DNA from: JAFGMQ01 sp036733345
GTDB lineage: Bacteria; Desulfobacterota; DSM-4660; Desulfatiglandales; Desulfatiglandaceae
Assembly (NCBI GenBank): GCA_036733345.1
Contig: DAINAR010000013.1
Location: forward strand, 1 to 64,000
Direction of reading: 5' to 3'
DNA: 64,000 nucleotides
Below, piece by piece: positions 36,315 through 46,800 of this stretch. Position numbers and translations under genes: made by a program. The notes under the pieces are model-generated. The model was not told where the DNA came from and did not search any database. It was given only the letters and a program-made list of their open reading frames with translations. Each line of letters opens with the position of its first letter. Position 1 is the first letter of the stretch.

Positions 36315-36807
36315 GGCATGCCAGTAAATTGATGCACTGCGTCAGGGGTTTAACACGGCCTGGTTTTAACAGCGGATGATGCAGGCTAGGTCCCGGCGCA
36401 ACATCAGCAATCAATTCAACAAAACGGCCGCCATTACCCACCATTGTTACGGGTCCGAAACTCGGGTCCTGCTTTGATCCTATAAGCAATTCAAGTCCTC
36501 TTGGCGCCATGGACTGGATAAGGAAACCTTCAACATCAAATGCTCCGGATTGCTCCATATTGTATTGAAGAGTATTTAGGGCCTTTTTCAATGATTCATA
36601 ATTCTTCAGACCCAGGAAAACGAAACCGACATCGGATTTATGAGAAAAGTCAGGTGTAATGCCCTTGAGTGCAACCGGATATCCCTCTTTTATGGCCGCA
36701 CCCGGCACTTCATCCGGTTCCCGGACAATGGTGCCGACCAGAGGTATACCGTATTCTTCAAGCAGCCGCCTGCTCTGCATGAAACCCATTTGTTTCCCTG
36801 CTGTCAT
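36295..36807 (-). CDS. Truncated ATP-grasp domain of acyl-CoA synthetase (ADP-forming) type
   Basis: This 170-residue protein starts LLEEYGIPLVGTIVREPDEV and has GYPVALKGITPDFSHKSDVG and GLELLIGSKQDPSFGPVTMV, matching the ATP-grasp_5 subunit of acetyl-CoA synthetase (ADP-forming). Family domains run about 220-230 residues; here the end diverges after LIADVAPG into PLTQCINLLACHDHTPY and stops inside the radical SAM gene. A deletion has probably removed the C terminus and activity is doubtful. Start and DHH-gene stop overlap (ATGA). Confidence 0.7.
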   Translation of the reverse strand: MTAGKQMGFMQSRRLLEEYGIPLVGTIVREPDEVPGAAIKEGYPVALKGITPDFSHKSDVGFVFLGLKNYESLKKALNTLQYNMEQSGAFDVEGFLIQSMAPRGLELLIGSKQDPSFGPVTMVGNGGRFVELIADVAPGPSLHHPLLKPGRVKPLTQCINLLACHDHTPY

Positions 36808-37865
36808 ACAGTATCCCCTTTTTCAGGTGCTGAAGGAATTAGAGGTTTGCCTGCACCTTCATTTGCTGCCAAAATTTTCAAAAAACGATCAGCAACTTTT
36901 CTGGTAATCTGAATACGCTCATCCGCTGTCAGGTCTTTTATGTTTATCTTTCCTCCCGCCGCCTTTTCATGGCCTCCGCCTGTTCCAAGTCCCTTAACAA
37001 TGCGAAGAGCTATCTTCCCAGCTATCCATCCCCGACGTGATGTGCGCACAGATATAATTAGATCGTCCTTGAATTCACCTATGCACAAAGTCCATCGGAT
37101 ATTCTCCATTCTCAGCAGAAAATCGGCCATTTCAGCAGGAATATCAGGATTATTAAGGCTGCCCATATAGGAGATTATAACATCGGAATATTGAATGGAA
37201 TTTGCAAGAGCCTCGGCAAATTTTACATAATATGATTTTGGCACGCTTGGATTTTCAATCCCGGCAAGGGTCCGCGGTGCGATTCTGGGAAAGAGATAGT
37301 TAAATGCGTTCAAATCCGCCTTTGTAGCTGACCGGCTGAGGCCCTGAGTGTCGGTTTTCAAGCCGTAGTAAAGTGCTGTTGCAAGTTTCCGGTCTGCTTC
37401 AAGCTGGAGTTCAAGCAGGTATTCAGTGAGGATAGTCGACGAACTGCCGTAATGTGGCCTTACATCAAAAAAGGGGCATCTGGCTGTTTCTTTCCTAAGG
37501 ATATGATGATCAATTACAATATCAGGCATAATCCGAACAGGTATTGCATTGTTGCCGGTTCCCCGTTGAGTGTCGACGAGTGCTATAACTGAAAAATCTT
37601 CAAGATTCAGTTCGGCAATACGGATCATGTCAATCTTCAAGCGCCGGATCAGCAGCCGGTTTTCAGCCCTACCGACGATGCCGCCATAGGCAATTACCGC
37701 CTTTCGCTTAAGCATTTGACTGAATATGAATTTAAGTGCAGCGGCAGATGCGATCGTGTCAGGGTCCGGATTATTATGGCACATAATCAGGATGTCTTTT
37801 TTTCGCCCTATCAGAGAAAGCATGGTTTCTGCCGGATTTTCAGGGGTATGGCCTTTAACTGCCAT
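36804..37865 (-). CDS. DHH/DHHA1 phosphoesterase (NrnA-like)
   Basis: This 353-residue protein has the manganese motifs HNNPDPD (30-36), DTQRGTGNNAIP and VIDHH (119-121 DHH), and the DHHA1 substrate motif GTGGGHEKAAGG. NrnA-type enzymes degrade oligoribonucleotides and pAp, and related DHH proteins hydrolyse cyclic-di-AMP or pApA. It is divergent from a diadenylate cyclase 276 bases away, which favours a role in c-di-AMP turnover; that link is inference. Confidence 0.85.
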   Translation of the reverse strand: MAVKGHTPENPAETMLSLIGRKKDILIMCHNNPDPDTIASAAALKFIFSQMLKRKAVIAYGGIVGRAENRLLIRRLKIDMIRIAELNLEDFSVIALVDTQRGTGNNAIPVRIMPDIVIDHHILRKETARCPFFDVRPHYGSSSTILTEYLLELQLEADRKLATALYYGLKTDTQGLSRSATKADLNAFNYLFPRIAPRTLAGIENPSVPKSYYVKFAEALANSIQYSDVIISYMGSLNNPDIPAEMADFLLRMENIRWTLCIGEFKDDLIISVRTSRRGWIAGKIALRIVKGLGTGGGHEKAAGGKINIKDLTADERIQITRKVADRFLKILAANEGAGKPLIPSAPEKGDTV

Positions 37866-38141
37866 TAATTAAATTTCCTCTCAGCAGGTAAAAGATCAAC
37901 TTGATTGTTGAGTAATCTTAATAAATTTCAGCCTACGATTTATTCAAAAGAAAGTTATTTACCATATCCGGTTTGGTAACAAGATAAAACCAGTAAATTC
38001 AAGACGGATCAAAGAAAGATATTGGCAAAATCTTTTATATTATATTACAATTTACCAGAAAAGAGAATCAATGACTTAACTATTTCCTTTTAGCCAATAA
38101 AACCTGCAAGTCTTTTAATGAATTTTTGAATATATATTGCC

Positions 38142-39584
38142 ATGAAAAATTACCTCATTCAATTAATTAATAATATCAGGATATCTGATTTTCTTGATAT
38201 CCTCATAATTACTGTATTTTCATATGTAGTCCTTATATGGTTTAAAAAAACGGCATCAAGGTTCGTGTTAATCGGCATAGTCATCCTTGGGGCGATATAT
38301 GCCGTTGCCAGGATTTTTCATCTATACATAACTGAATACATCCTTCAGGGATTCTTTGCAATCCTGGCCATTGCCCTGATCATCATATTTCAGGAAGATC
38401 TCAGGAGATTTTTTGAACGTCTCGCCACGTGGGGAATTATCAGAAAAGGCCCCTCCGGGATGTCTCCCCATATTGATGCCGAAATTATCAGCAGGGCAGT
38501 TGAAAATATTATCCAGGAAGGCAATGGTGCACTAATTGTCCTTAAAGGTGGTGATTTGCTGGGCCGTCATTTGAAGGGGGGGGTCAGCCTTGAAGGCAAG
38601 TTAAGCGAGGCTATTCTTTTAAGCATTTTTGATCCTCATTCAATGGGTCATGACGGTGCAGCTATTATTGAAGACAGCAGCATTGCCAGGTTCGGCTGCC
38701 ATCTGCCTCTGTCAGTTAATCCGAAAAAAATCGCCAACCTTGGATTACGGCATACAGCTGCCCTTGGCCTTTCTGAACGCTGCGACGCTCTCTGTATAGT
38801 TGTATCAGAAGAACACGGGTCTGTTTCTATCGCCAGGGAAGGCAAACTTACAAAGCTAAAAAACCCTAAGGATATTGTGTCTGTACTTGAGAAGTTTTAC
38901 CTTGAGAGAAGTCCTGAAAGCAAAGGAGGGGTCTTTATGCGCTTTTTCAGCAAAAACCTGGTTGAAAAGGCTGTTGCGATTCTCCTGGCCTGCAGCTTAT
39001 GGATTGCCTTCGGATATCAGACCGAAAGTATCGGGCGCGATTATGTTGTACCCATAGTGTATCGGAATCTGCAGGCCGACTGGATAATAAGTGAACAGGA
39101 GCCCAAGGAAACGACGGTTACTGTAATGGGTTCTAAACAGGCTTTTGGCCTGATCAGCGAAGGCTCATTTAAAATTACACTTGATATGGCCGAAATAAAA
39201 GACGGGCGGCAGGAACTGCCCATAGGAAATAAAAACATACAGCACCCTTCGAATGTGACTGTTGTTGGCATTAAGCCGAATAAAATAAAGTTTGTCGCCC
39301 ACAGGCTTGTCAGCATTGAAGTGCCAGTAAAAGTACGTCTTTCCGGGGATCTCCCCAAAGGTTTGAGTCTTGGAAAGGTCTCTGCTTCTCCTGCTTCCAT
39401 TAATGTCAAAATGCTGAAAAAAGATTCCAAAAAAATCAAGGTTGAAACTCAGCCAATCAATCTGGCAGAAATCACCGATACTGCCAAATTCACATCTAAT
39501 CTCATTGTCCCCCCGGAAATCAACTCAGTTGAAGGAGGTCAGCAGACTGTGGAGGTAACTATAGAGGTGCAGCCAAAGCAGTAA
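38142..39584 (+). CDS. Diadenylate cyclase (CdaA type) fused to YbbR repeats
   Basis: This 480-residue membrane protein has three N-terminal transmembrane segments (about 17-85), then a DAC domain with DGA (171-173, in MGHDGAAII) and RHTAALGLSE (203 onward), in place of the more usual RHR. A fourth membrane segment (about 277-295) leads into YbbR-type beta repeats to the end (IPVKVRLSG-like strands). In Bacillus these are separate cdaA and cdaR genes; here the cyclase and its YbbR regulator are one chain. It makes the second messenger cyclic-di-AMP. No glmM follows. Confidence 0.9.
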   Translation: MKNYLIQLINNIRISDFLDILIITVFSYVVLIWFKKTASRFVLIGIVILGAIYAVARIFHLYITEYILQGFFAILAIALIIIFQEDLRRFFERLATWGIIRKGPSGMSPHIDAEIISRAVENIIQEGNGALIVLKGGDLLGRHLKGGVSLEGKLSEAILLSIFDPHSMGHDGAAIIEDSSIARFGCHLPLSVNPKKIANLGLRHTAALGLSERCDALCIVVSEEHGSVSIAREGKLTKLKNPKDIVSVLEKFYLERSPESKGGVFMRFFSKNLVEKAVAILLACSLWIAFGYQTESIGRDYVVPIVYRNLQADWIISEQEPKETTVTVMGSKQAFGLISEGSFKITLDMAEIKDGRQELPIGNKNIQHPSNVTVVGIKPNKIKFVAHRLVSIEVPVKVRLSGDLPKGLSLGKVSASPASINVKMLKKDSKKIKVETQPINLAEITDTAKFTSNLIVPPEINSVEGGQQTVEVTIEVQPKQ

Positions 39585-39608
39585 GAGCCTTTTATAACAC
39601 TTTAATCC

Positions 39609-39641
39609 GCCAGCCAGCCAAAGGCTGGTTGGCTGGCTGGC
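39609..39641. terminator. Strong inverted repeat after the diadenylate cyclase gene
   Basis: GCCAGCCAGCC and GGCTGGCTGGC pair perfectly over 11 bases around an 11-base loop. A second palindrome (CCGCCTATAGGCGG) follows at about 39650. It can act as a terminator but belongs to the same dispersed repeat family as 48213-48446 and 63321-63497. Confidence 0.55.
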
Positions 39642-39774
39642 AGATCTTGTCCGCCTATAGGCGGATTCAACCCGTAGAGATTAAAAAAATGGGAGAGCAA
39701 CCCATTTTCAGGATTACTCTCCTCATCGGGACAGCAGTACCGCGTATGAAAAAGGCGGCTGCTACAGAAATCGC

Positions 39775-41019
39775 CTATCTGACGACCTGTTTTTTAAGAA
39801 AAAAGGAGAATCCCATTCCTATCAGTGAAATCACACCTGCCAAAAGAAATGGGGCCGTGAACGATTTTGTAACATCGGCAAGATAACCGCCAAGCGCCGG
39901 CCCTATAGCCTGGCCAATCCCGAAAAAGAGTGTGACAAACCCAAGTCCTGCAGGGGCCAGCCTCGGACCAACAAAATCACCTGCAGTGGCGGCCATGATA
40001 GTCGGAATACTCCAGGCTGTGAGACCAAACAGAAAGGCGGACAGGTAAAACCCGAATTCTACTTTAACCAGGGCATAGATTATGTAGGAAAGGGCCAGCA
40101 CCAGATAGGCCAGGGCAGCGCCTTTGCTGCGGCCCAGTTTATCGGATATGCCTCCCCATATCATACCGCAGAACATGCTCAGTCCTCCGACAGTTGCCCA
40201 AAGGCCTCCTGCCCAGGACGGGCTTAAACCTATTTCTTTTACGAGGTATGCTGCGAAGAACACTATATATATTATATAAGACATGCCATAAAAGAAGTAG
40301 GTGACACCAAGATACCATACAGAACCCATCTTGTAGACTTTAGTCCAGTCAAGAGAAGAAACCTTGTTTGCCTCTGATGGCTGGGACGCCGGAGCTTCTG
40401 TTTCTTCTTCTCCTACCATATTCAGGCCTTTCTCCTCAGGCCTGCTTCTGACAAATATGAATACAATTCCGGATACAACCAGTACAAGGCCTCCGAGTAT
40501 GTACCAGGAATAACGCCAGCCCTCAGGTCCGTATGCAGAAAGAATCGGAGGGACAATCAGCCCTGAGATCAGCGTTCCGGCACCTATTCCCCCTGAAACA
40601 ATTCCGGTTGCAAAACCTCTTTTTGTTGTGGCAAACCAGGCCGAACCCAGTGCCATGGCAGGTACATAAGATGCCCCGTTTCCAAGGCCGGTCAGGAGAC
40701 GCATTGTGAAGGCAAAACCAAATGAATTGGCTAAGCCTGTCAGGATCATAGTAATTCCCATCAATATGAGGGCAAAGGTTATTACAATCCTGGTCCCGAA
40801 ACGGGCAGCAAGAAATCCGCCGATAATGGCCATGGTCAGATAGCCGATAAAATTACCTGTTCCCAGAAGGCCCAGCTGGGTATAATCGAACTGGAGTCCG
40901 TCCTTCATTGCAGGAAGTATGATGGTATAGGCCATTCGGCCGAAACCATGAGCTGCAATAGTGGTAAAAAGACCCATGAAAATGACTATCCATCCATAAT
41001 GAATTTTGCCTTCTTTCAT
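39775..41019 (-). CDS. MFS transporter, OFA-like
   Basis: This 414-residue protein has about 12 membrane segments and major-facilitator motifs (LAARFGTRIVITFALIL, SDKLGRSKGAAL). It begins KIHYGWIVIFMGLFTTIAAHG, like oxalate/formate antiporter-family carriers for small carboxylates. ATG 41019 has an AAGGAGGAGA site. It starts 49 bases after the TetR gene stop, so the regulator may control it. The substrate is unknown. Confidence 0.83.
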   Translation of the reverse strand: MKEGKIHYGWIVIFMGLFTTIAAHGFGRMAYTIILPAMKDGLQFDYTQLGLLGTGNFIGYLTMAIIGGFLAARFGTRIVITFALILMGITMILTGLANSFGFAFTMRLLTGLGNGASYVPAMALGSAWFATTKRGFATGIVSGGIGAGTLISGLIVPPILSAYGPEGWRYSWYILGGLVLVVSGIVFIFVRSRPEEKGLNMVGEEETEAPASQPSEANKVSSLDWTKVYKMGSVWYLGVTYFFYGMSYIIYIVFFAAYLVKEIGLSPSWAGGLWATVGGLSMFCGMIWGGISDKLGRSKGAALAYLVLALSYIIYALVKVEFGFYLSAFLFGLTAWSIPTIMAATAGDFVGPRLAPAGLGFVTLFFGIGQAIGPALGGYLADVTKSFTAPFLLAGVISLIGMGFSFFLKKQVVR

Positions 41020-41067
41020 CTTCTCCTCCTTAATTAACAATTCTATTGATGAATCGGTAAAAAGACT

Positions 41068-41652
41068 TCATTCCTGTTTGGACAAAAATATCCCTTTTGT
41101 GAATATGTGAGTAAAGATCTCCCACAGCTGACCCGGCTTGATATGGCCTCCGGGGTTATACCAGCCAAATGCCCACTGTATCATTCCAAAGAGTGCAAAG
41201 GTGCAGACCATTGAGTCAAGGTCTGCGATTTCGCCATTTTCTTTCATCTCTTCCAGTATTCCTGCAACAATTTTTGAGTATTCCTTCTGTTTGTTTTTTA
41301 ATTCCTCCCAATGTTCGGGGTTCAATGATTTCTGATTAAAGACAATGAGCCCCATCCTGATCGGGTCTATCCCATAGATCTGGGTATGCAGTTTGATTGC
41401 AGACTTTATTTTTTCCCTGGGACTGAGGTTGCTCTGCTCAGTCTCCCGCATCTGCTCAAGGCTGGTGTCCATGATCTCCATGAGAATCGCGTATAGAATG
41501 GCCTCCTTATCTTCAAAATAGTAATAAAGTGCAGAACTGTTCATGCCGCCGGCCCTGGCAATATCCCTGATAGTTGTTTTTTCAAATCCCTTTTCAACAA
41601 AAAGGCCTGATGCTATGGCGCAGATTTCCTTTCTTTTCAGCTCTTTTGACAT
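41068..41652 (-). CDS. TetR/AcrR-family transcriptional regulator
   Basis: The ATG at 41652 is preferred because the in-frame extension upstream is repeat DNA. The 194-residue protein has the helix-turn-helix GFEKTTIRDIARAGGMNSSA followed by LYYYFEDKEAILY. The C-terminal ligand domain is unremarkable. It may regulate the downstream MFS gene, the upstream efflux operon, or both. Confidence 0.87.
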   Translation of the reverse strand: MSKELKRKEICAIASGLFVEKGFEKTTIRDIARAGGMNSSALYYYFEDKEAILYAILMEIMDTSLEQMRETEQSNLSPREKIKSAIKLHTQIYGIDPIRMGLIVFNQKSLNPEHWEELKNKQKEYSKIVAGILEEMKENGEIADLDSMVCTFALFGMIQWAFGWYNPGGHIKPGQLWEIFTHIFTKGIFLSKQE

Positions 41653-41682
41653 TCTTAAACCTTTTAATCTCTTCGGTTTGAA

Positions 41683-41922
41683 TCTGCCGGAGGAAGACAA
41701 GATCCGCCACAGGCGGACAAGTCCTCTAAGCTTGCTTTGTCTTGTCATGCCGGCCCCGATTCAAGTTCGGGATAAACTCCAGCGGCCATCCAGAACATAT
41801 TAAATCCCGCCAAGGCGGGACTGGATTCCGTGTTCCCGGATCAGGGTCCGGGACAGGCTGAGCTCCGCTTGCACGGAATGACGTTCATATCCCGCTGCTT
41901 GCTGCGGGGTAGTTCATTTATA
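41683..41922. repeat. Composite intergenic palindromic repeat
   Basis: Holds CCGCCACAGGCGG, a GCCGGCCCCGATTCAAGTTC block also seen in the MITE at 28950, a GGATTCCG palindrome, and the terminal TGCTTGCTGCGGGGTAGTTC module shared with 17973, 48446 and 63497. The rest to 42186 shows no gene. Confidence 0.6.
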
Positions 41923-42186
41923 ATTGAAACATGCGGCATTAAATTGATCGAACGACTTAATCAATCGATGATTTAATCACATGATCTATTTATAGTGATA
42001 TTTGTGAACATGTCAAGTTTTATTTATGAGCTTTGATCCACAGTCAAAAAATTATAATGGGAGCAGAGAAAAGAAAGGTCCAGGATATAAGGTGCAAGGT
42101 GCAGGGTAGAGTTGCTTTTTATTAAACCGTATAACTCACGCCTTATATCAATTCATACCTCAAATACGGAAGTAAAATGCTGTACC

Positions 42187-43803
42187 TTAAGGGATTGCTT
42201 CAACCGGTTCCCGTCCGGGCGCAATTATTCCGCGACGTTCAAGTAGAGAACCCTCAAGACGATGAAGTTCAACCAGTGCCTTAAGATAACCGACGACCGC
42301 TTCGACCTCTGATATCTGGCTTGAAACCAGATCCCGTTGAACCTGGGCAACAAGGAAGTTCGTTGATCTGCCCACGCGGAATTTCTCTTCCTCGATTCGA
42401 AGTTTTTCCTCCTGCAGTTTTCTGGTGGCTGCGGAAGCTGAGATCTGCTGTTTGGCACGATTTACTTCTATATATGCTGCCCGTACATCAGTCTCAATAA
42501 GCTGTGAAAGATTTTCCAAAGCCCTGACCAACTGATCTCTGGATAGTAAAGCTCTTTTATGCAGTGCTTTTGCTTCCCTGTTATGAAAGGGATATTGAAA
42601 ATTAAGACCGACAGAAATATCGTATGAATTTTCATCGATATCGCGGACAGAGCTGGAAAATGAATCAGCATATCCTGATTTGCCAAGGTTTATAAAAAGG
42701 TCCATTTTTGGGAGAAGGCCGTTTTTGGTTTTGACAATTTCAAGATCACCATGCCTCAGTCTTAAACGGGCTTCATTCACTTCCGAACGCATACGCAATG
42801 ACACCTCAACATGCGCATTAACGTCATCGAGGATCACCCTCGGAACAATAGGACCGTTTAAAAGCCTGATGTCTCTATCCCACGGGTTGCTACATGGTGG
42901 GTTCAACAATCGAATGAGCTGGAGTTTTCTGGTTTCAAGCGAACTGCGCGCATTGATAAGATCCTGCTGGCGGAGGGCCCTTTCCGCCTGGACAGCAGTC
43001 AACTCGGTTTCAGCAAGTTTACCGACATTTATCATTTCTTCAGTCTCTCTAAGATATTGTTCCACAAGGTCAAGGGATTCTTCAAAGATCTTTATACGCA
43101 TCTGTTCCCTTGCATAATCCCAGTAGGTCTCTTCAACCTGAGAAACGAGGAACTCTGCGAAACCGCGCAGTTCGTATTCCGATATCACCGTGTCAAGCAC
43201 GGCCTGCCTTATACTCGCAAGGTTGGCATTCACATCCATCCCCCTTAAAAGGGCCTGGGTTATGCTTAACCCGACACGGCTTTCGTGCCAGTCACTGTAC
43301 TTATTACTCCAGGATTTGTTGTAAGATATGTCGATACCCGCCTCTGTACCGGTAGGAAAATATTTTGAAACACCTATTACAGCCTCGGAACTGCTGTCCC
43401 TTTGCCTGATTGATGATTCAAGGTCTTTGGATTTCTCTTCGCTGCTTTCACGCGAATAGCCAAGCGAGCTGTTGAGCACAGGATCAAACAGGGCGCTTTC
43501 CTCATCTTCATATGTTTTTTTTATGAGGGGTCTGATACGCTCGAGAAAAAGAGCGCGGTTGTTTTCAAGGGCGAGAAGTATGGCATCTTCAACAGATACC
43601 TCAATAGCCCCATCAGGTTTAATGGACGGTACGGATACCCGGGGCTTATAGACATCGGTTTTCAGATTTACCGAATCCTTTCTGAGCAACAGATCCGCAT
43701 TTTCTCCAGGATCGGAGGCCCTGGCTGTTCCGATTGCGAAAAAGGACAGAAGACTTATAAAAAACATATAGATTGCAGGGCGAGTCAGGACATTATTCTT
43801 CAT
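42187..43803 (-). CDS. TolC-family outer-membrane efflux protein
   Basis: The ATG at 43803 gives a signal peptide (PAIYMFFISLLSFFAIGTAR, cut after ARA) and overlaps the RND stop by 11 bases. The 538-residue protein has the long helical TolC repeats (VEQYLRETEEMINVGKLAET, ALENLSQLIETDVRAAYIEV). It forms the outer-membrane channel for the RND pump encoded upstream. Confidence 0.88.
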   Translation of the reverse strand: MKNNVLTRPAIYMFFISLLSFFAIGTARASDPGENADLLLRKDSVNLKTDVYKPRVSVPSIKPDGAIEVSVEDAILLALENNRALFLERIRPLIKKTYEDEESALFDPVLNSSLGYSRESSEEKSKDLESSIRQRDSSSEAVIGVSKYFPTGTEAGIDISYNKSWSNKYSDWHESRVGLSITQALLRGMDVNANLASIRQAVLDTVISEYELRGFAEFLVSQVEETYWDYAREQMRIKIFEESLDLVEQYLRETEEMINVGKLAETELTAVQAERALRQQDLINARSSLETRKLQLIRLLNPPCSNPWDRDIRLLNGPIVPRVILDDVNAHVEVSLRMRSEVNEARLRLRHGDLEIVKTKNGLLPKMDLFINLGKSGYADSFSSSVRDIDENSYDISVGLNFQYPFHNREAKALHKRALLSRDQLVRALENLSQLIETDVRAAYIEVNRAKQQISASAATRKLQEEKLRIEEEKFRVGRSTNFLVAQVQRDLVSSQISEVEAVVGYLKALVELHRLEGSLLERRGIIAPGREPVEAIP

Positions 43804-46800
43804 CTTCCTGGAGCACCTCCTTTGCTCTTTTTTTCCTTTCAAGCCGGCTTTCAAAGACCGCATAAACAACAGGCACAAATACCAGGGTGATGAGGGTTGA
43901 ACTGAGAAGCCCTCCAATTACCGCCCTGGCCATGGGTGCCTGCGCCTCTCCTCCTTCGCCAAGACCAATGGCAAGTGGCACCAGTGCGAGCATTGTTGTG
44001 GCGGCAGTCATCAATATGGGCCTGAGTCGCCTGCGTCCGGCCTCTTCGATTGCCTCCAGCAGGGTCATTCCCTCTTTCCTGCGGAGCAGGTTGATATGGT
44101 CAACAAGGAGAATTGCGTTATTCACAACTATGCCGCCCAGCATGATACACCCGATATATGACTGGACATTGAATGTGGTCCCCGTTAACAGCAGCATAAG
44201 TATAACGCCTATGATTGCCAGTGGAACTGAAAACATTACTACAAAAGGGTCCCGCAGGGATTCATAGAGGGACGCCATGACCATATAAACGAGGATCAAC
44301 GCAAGTACAAACCCTAACAGGAGTTCCCTGAACGCCTTTTGCTGCTCTTCATAGTCTCCGCCGAACATTATGCTGAAATCCCTTGGTAAAGGCACAGTAC
44401 GCAGGCCTTTCCTGGTATCAGCGATTATTGAACCCATGTCACGGCCTGATATATTGGCAGATACATTTATGATACGCTCCTGGTCTTTCCGTTCAATAAG
44501 GACAGGCCCGGTTCTGGGAATGACCTTTACAAGATTTCGGAGAACCACAGGCTCTCCGTCTGAATTTACGAGAGTAAGATCAAGTATCTCACGGAGTGTC
44601 TTTTGCTCTGCCTCTTCAAGCTTGACAAGGATCCTGTATTCATCCCCTGACTCTCTGTAGTTACTTGCCCCTGTTCCTGTAAGAACAGTCTTAAGCATAT
44701 TGGCAATCTGGGATACGCTAAGCTTCATGTCCGCAGCCTTTTGGCGATCAACGATTATCAGTTCCTCAGGGCTCCCCGATTCACGGCTGATCTGGACGTC
44801 AGTGACTCCGTCCACATTTTCCACAATACTCTTCACTTTCCGGGCCAGGACATCCGCTTTTTCCATATCATGTCCCCTGATCTCCACCTGTACCTTTTCA
44901 CCGCTCTGGGTTCCCATCCTCAGAATAAAAAGGCCCTGGCCCTCCCTTGTCCTGACCGTCATGCCGGGAATATTAGACAGTTTCTTTCTCAGATCCTGCG
45001 CGATCTCAGCGCTTGATCTGTTTCTTTCAGATTCCGGTTTCAGGGCAATTCTGATTTCTCCGCTGTGTGATCCTTTGGCGCGCCATCCGGAACCTCCTAC
45101 CAGGGTCACTGTATTTTTGACCTCGGGCACCTCTTTTTTGATTATATCCTCTATCTTACGGAAGACGCCGGCGACGACATCCAGATTTGTCCCAACCTCC
45201 ATTTCACCATACACCCTCACCTCGCTTTCATCAGTAGTCGGCATGAATTCCACGCCCACCAGGGGGATCAGGGCAAGGCTCCCTATCATCAGCAGTACAG
45301 CACCTATAATAACAGTCTTTCGGTGGCCAAGGGCAAGATGGAGAAGCTTCCTGTATCTTTCTTCCATGCCGGATTTCAGATTAAAAGCAGTACTTTCCGT
45401 TTTCGCAGTCCTGCCGCCCCTGGAAAGACGTGCATTTACTGATGCAGAAGTGATCATTCTTGATGCGAGCATTGGGACAAGGGTAAGGGCGACTGCAAGA
45501 GAACATATGAGTGAAAAGCCTACCACAAAGGAAAGCTGCTTGAACATTATGCCCGACATTCCGCGAACGAAAATCATCGGCAGAAAGACTGCGAGTGTGG
45601 TCAAGGTGCTGGCGATAACAGCGGCAGCGACTTCCTCGCTCCCTGTTATCGCCGCCTGACGCGGTTTATGGCCGGATTCGCGGTGACGGTATATGTTTTC
45701 AATTACGACAATGGCATTGTCAACCAGCATACCAATGCCAAGAGCCAGACCGCCAAGTGTCATGAGGTTGAGGGTAAAGCCGCCGAAATAGATGAGTCCG
45801 AATGCGGCAATAATGGAAATGGGTATGGCAGTGGCAATGATTGCAGTGCTGGGGATATTCCGGAGAAACAGAAGAAGCACAATAATTGCAAGAATACCGC
45901 CATACATGATTGAAGACCCCACGCTGGAAATGGAGCGCTGGATGTAGTCGGAGGTATCTATGATAGGGGTAATAAGTATCTGGGGAATATCCTGGTTGAT
46001 CTTCTCGATTTCCTTTAAAACGCCTGAAGCTACCTCCACGGTATTCTTACCCGACTGTTTGTTAACAACCAGGCGAACACCGGGACGGCCGTTAACACGC
46101 ACAATTCGTGTTACTTTCTCCCAGGAATCCTCAATTGTTGCTATTTCCCTGAGCTGTACAGGCACACCGTCGCGTAGGGCAATTACAGTCTCCCCGATTT
46201 CTTCCAGGCTTGTATATATGCCCGGGGTCCGTATCCTGACATCAAGGCTTCCCCTTTCCAGTGTCCCGGCGGGAAGATTTATATTTCCCTCCTTTATCCG
46301 GGTTAATATCAGATCAAGCGGGAGGCCAAGGGCCTTCATTTTTTCCGGGTTCAGATTTACGTGGATTTCCCTGTCAAGACCTCCGTAGATATCCATGACA
46401 GCAACCCCTGGGACACGCTCAATTCGGTACTTGACCTGATCATCCAGGATCTTGCGCATCTGCACCGGATCAAGGTCACTGGATGCCCCCAGGATAAGTA
46501 TAGGGAAACTTGCGAGATCATATTTCCTAAGCCTTGGCTTATCAGTATCCTCAGGGAGATTGGGCATGACACGGTCAAGCCGGTCGCGTACATCATTGGC
46601 TGCGGCATCCAGATCAGTTCCCCATGTAAAAGTTACCCGGACATTGCTCCTGCCCTCAGCAGACACGGACGATACCTCTTCCACGCCTGGCACGGCGGTA
46701 AGCGCCTCTTCAAGTGGTCTGGTTATCAGTTCCTCGACTTCTTCGGGGCTGGCGTTTTCATATTCTGCTGAAATGCTCAGGGTGGGATATGTGATGTCAG

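Noticed and set aside
41653..41748. Longer TetR start at 41748
   Set aside because: The added N terminus is translated repeat sequence and lacks the usual length and composition of TetR starts.
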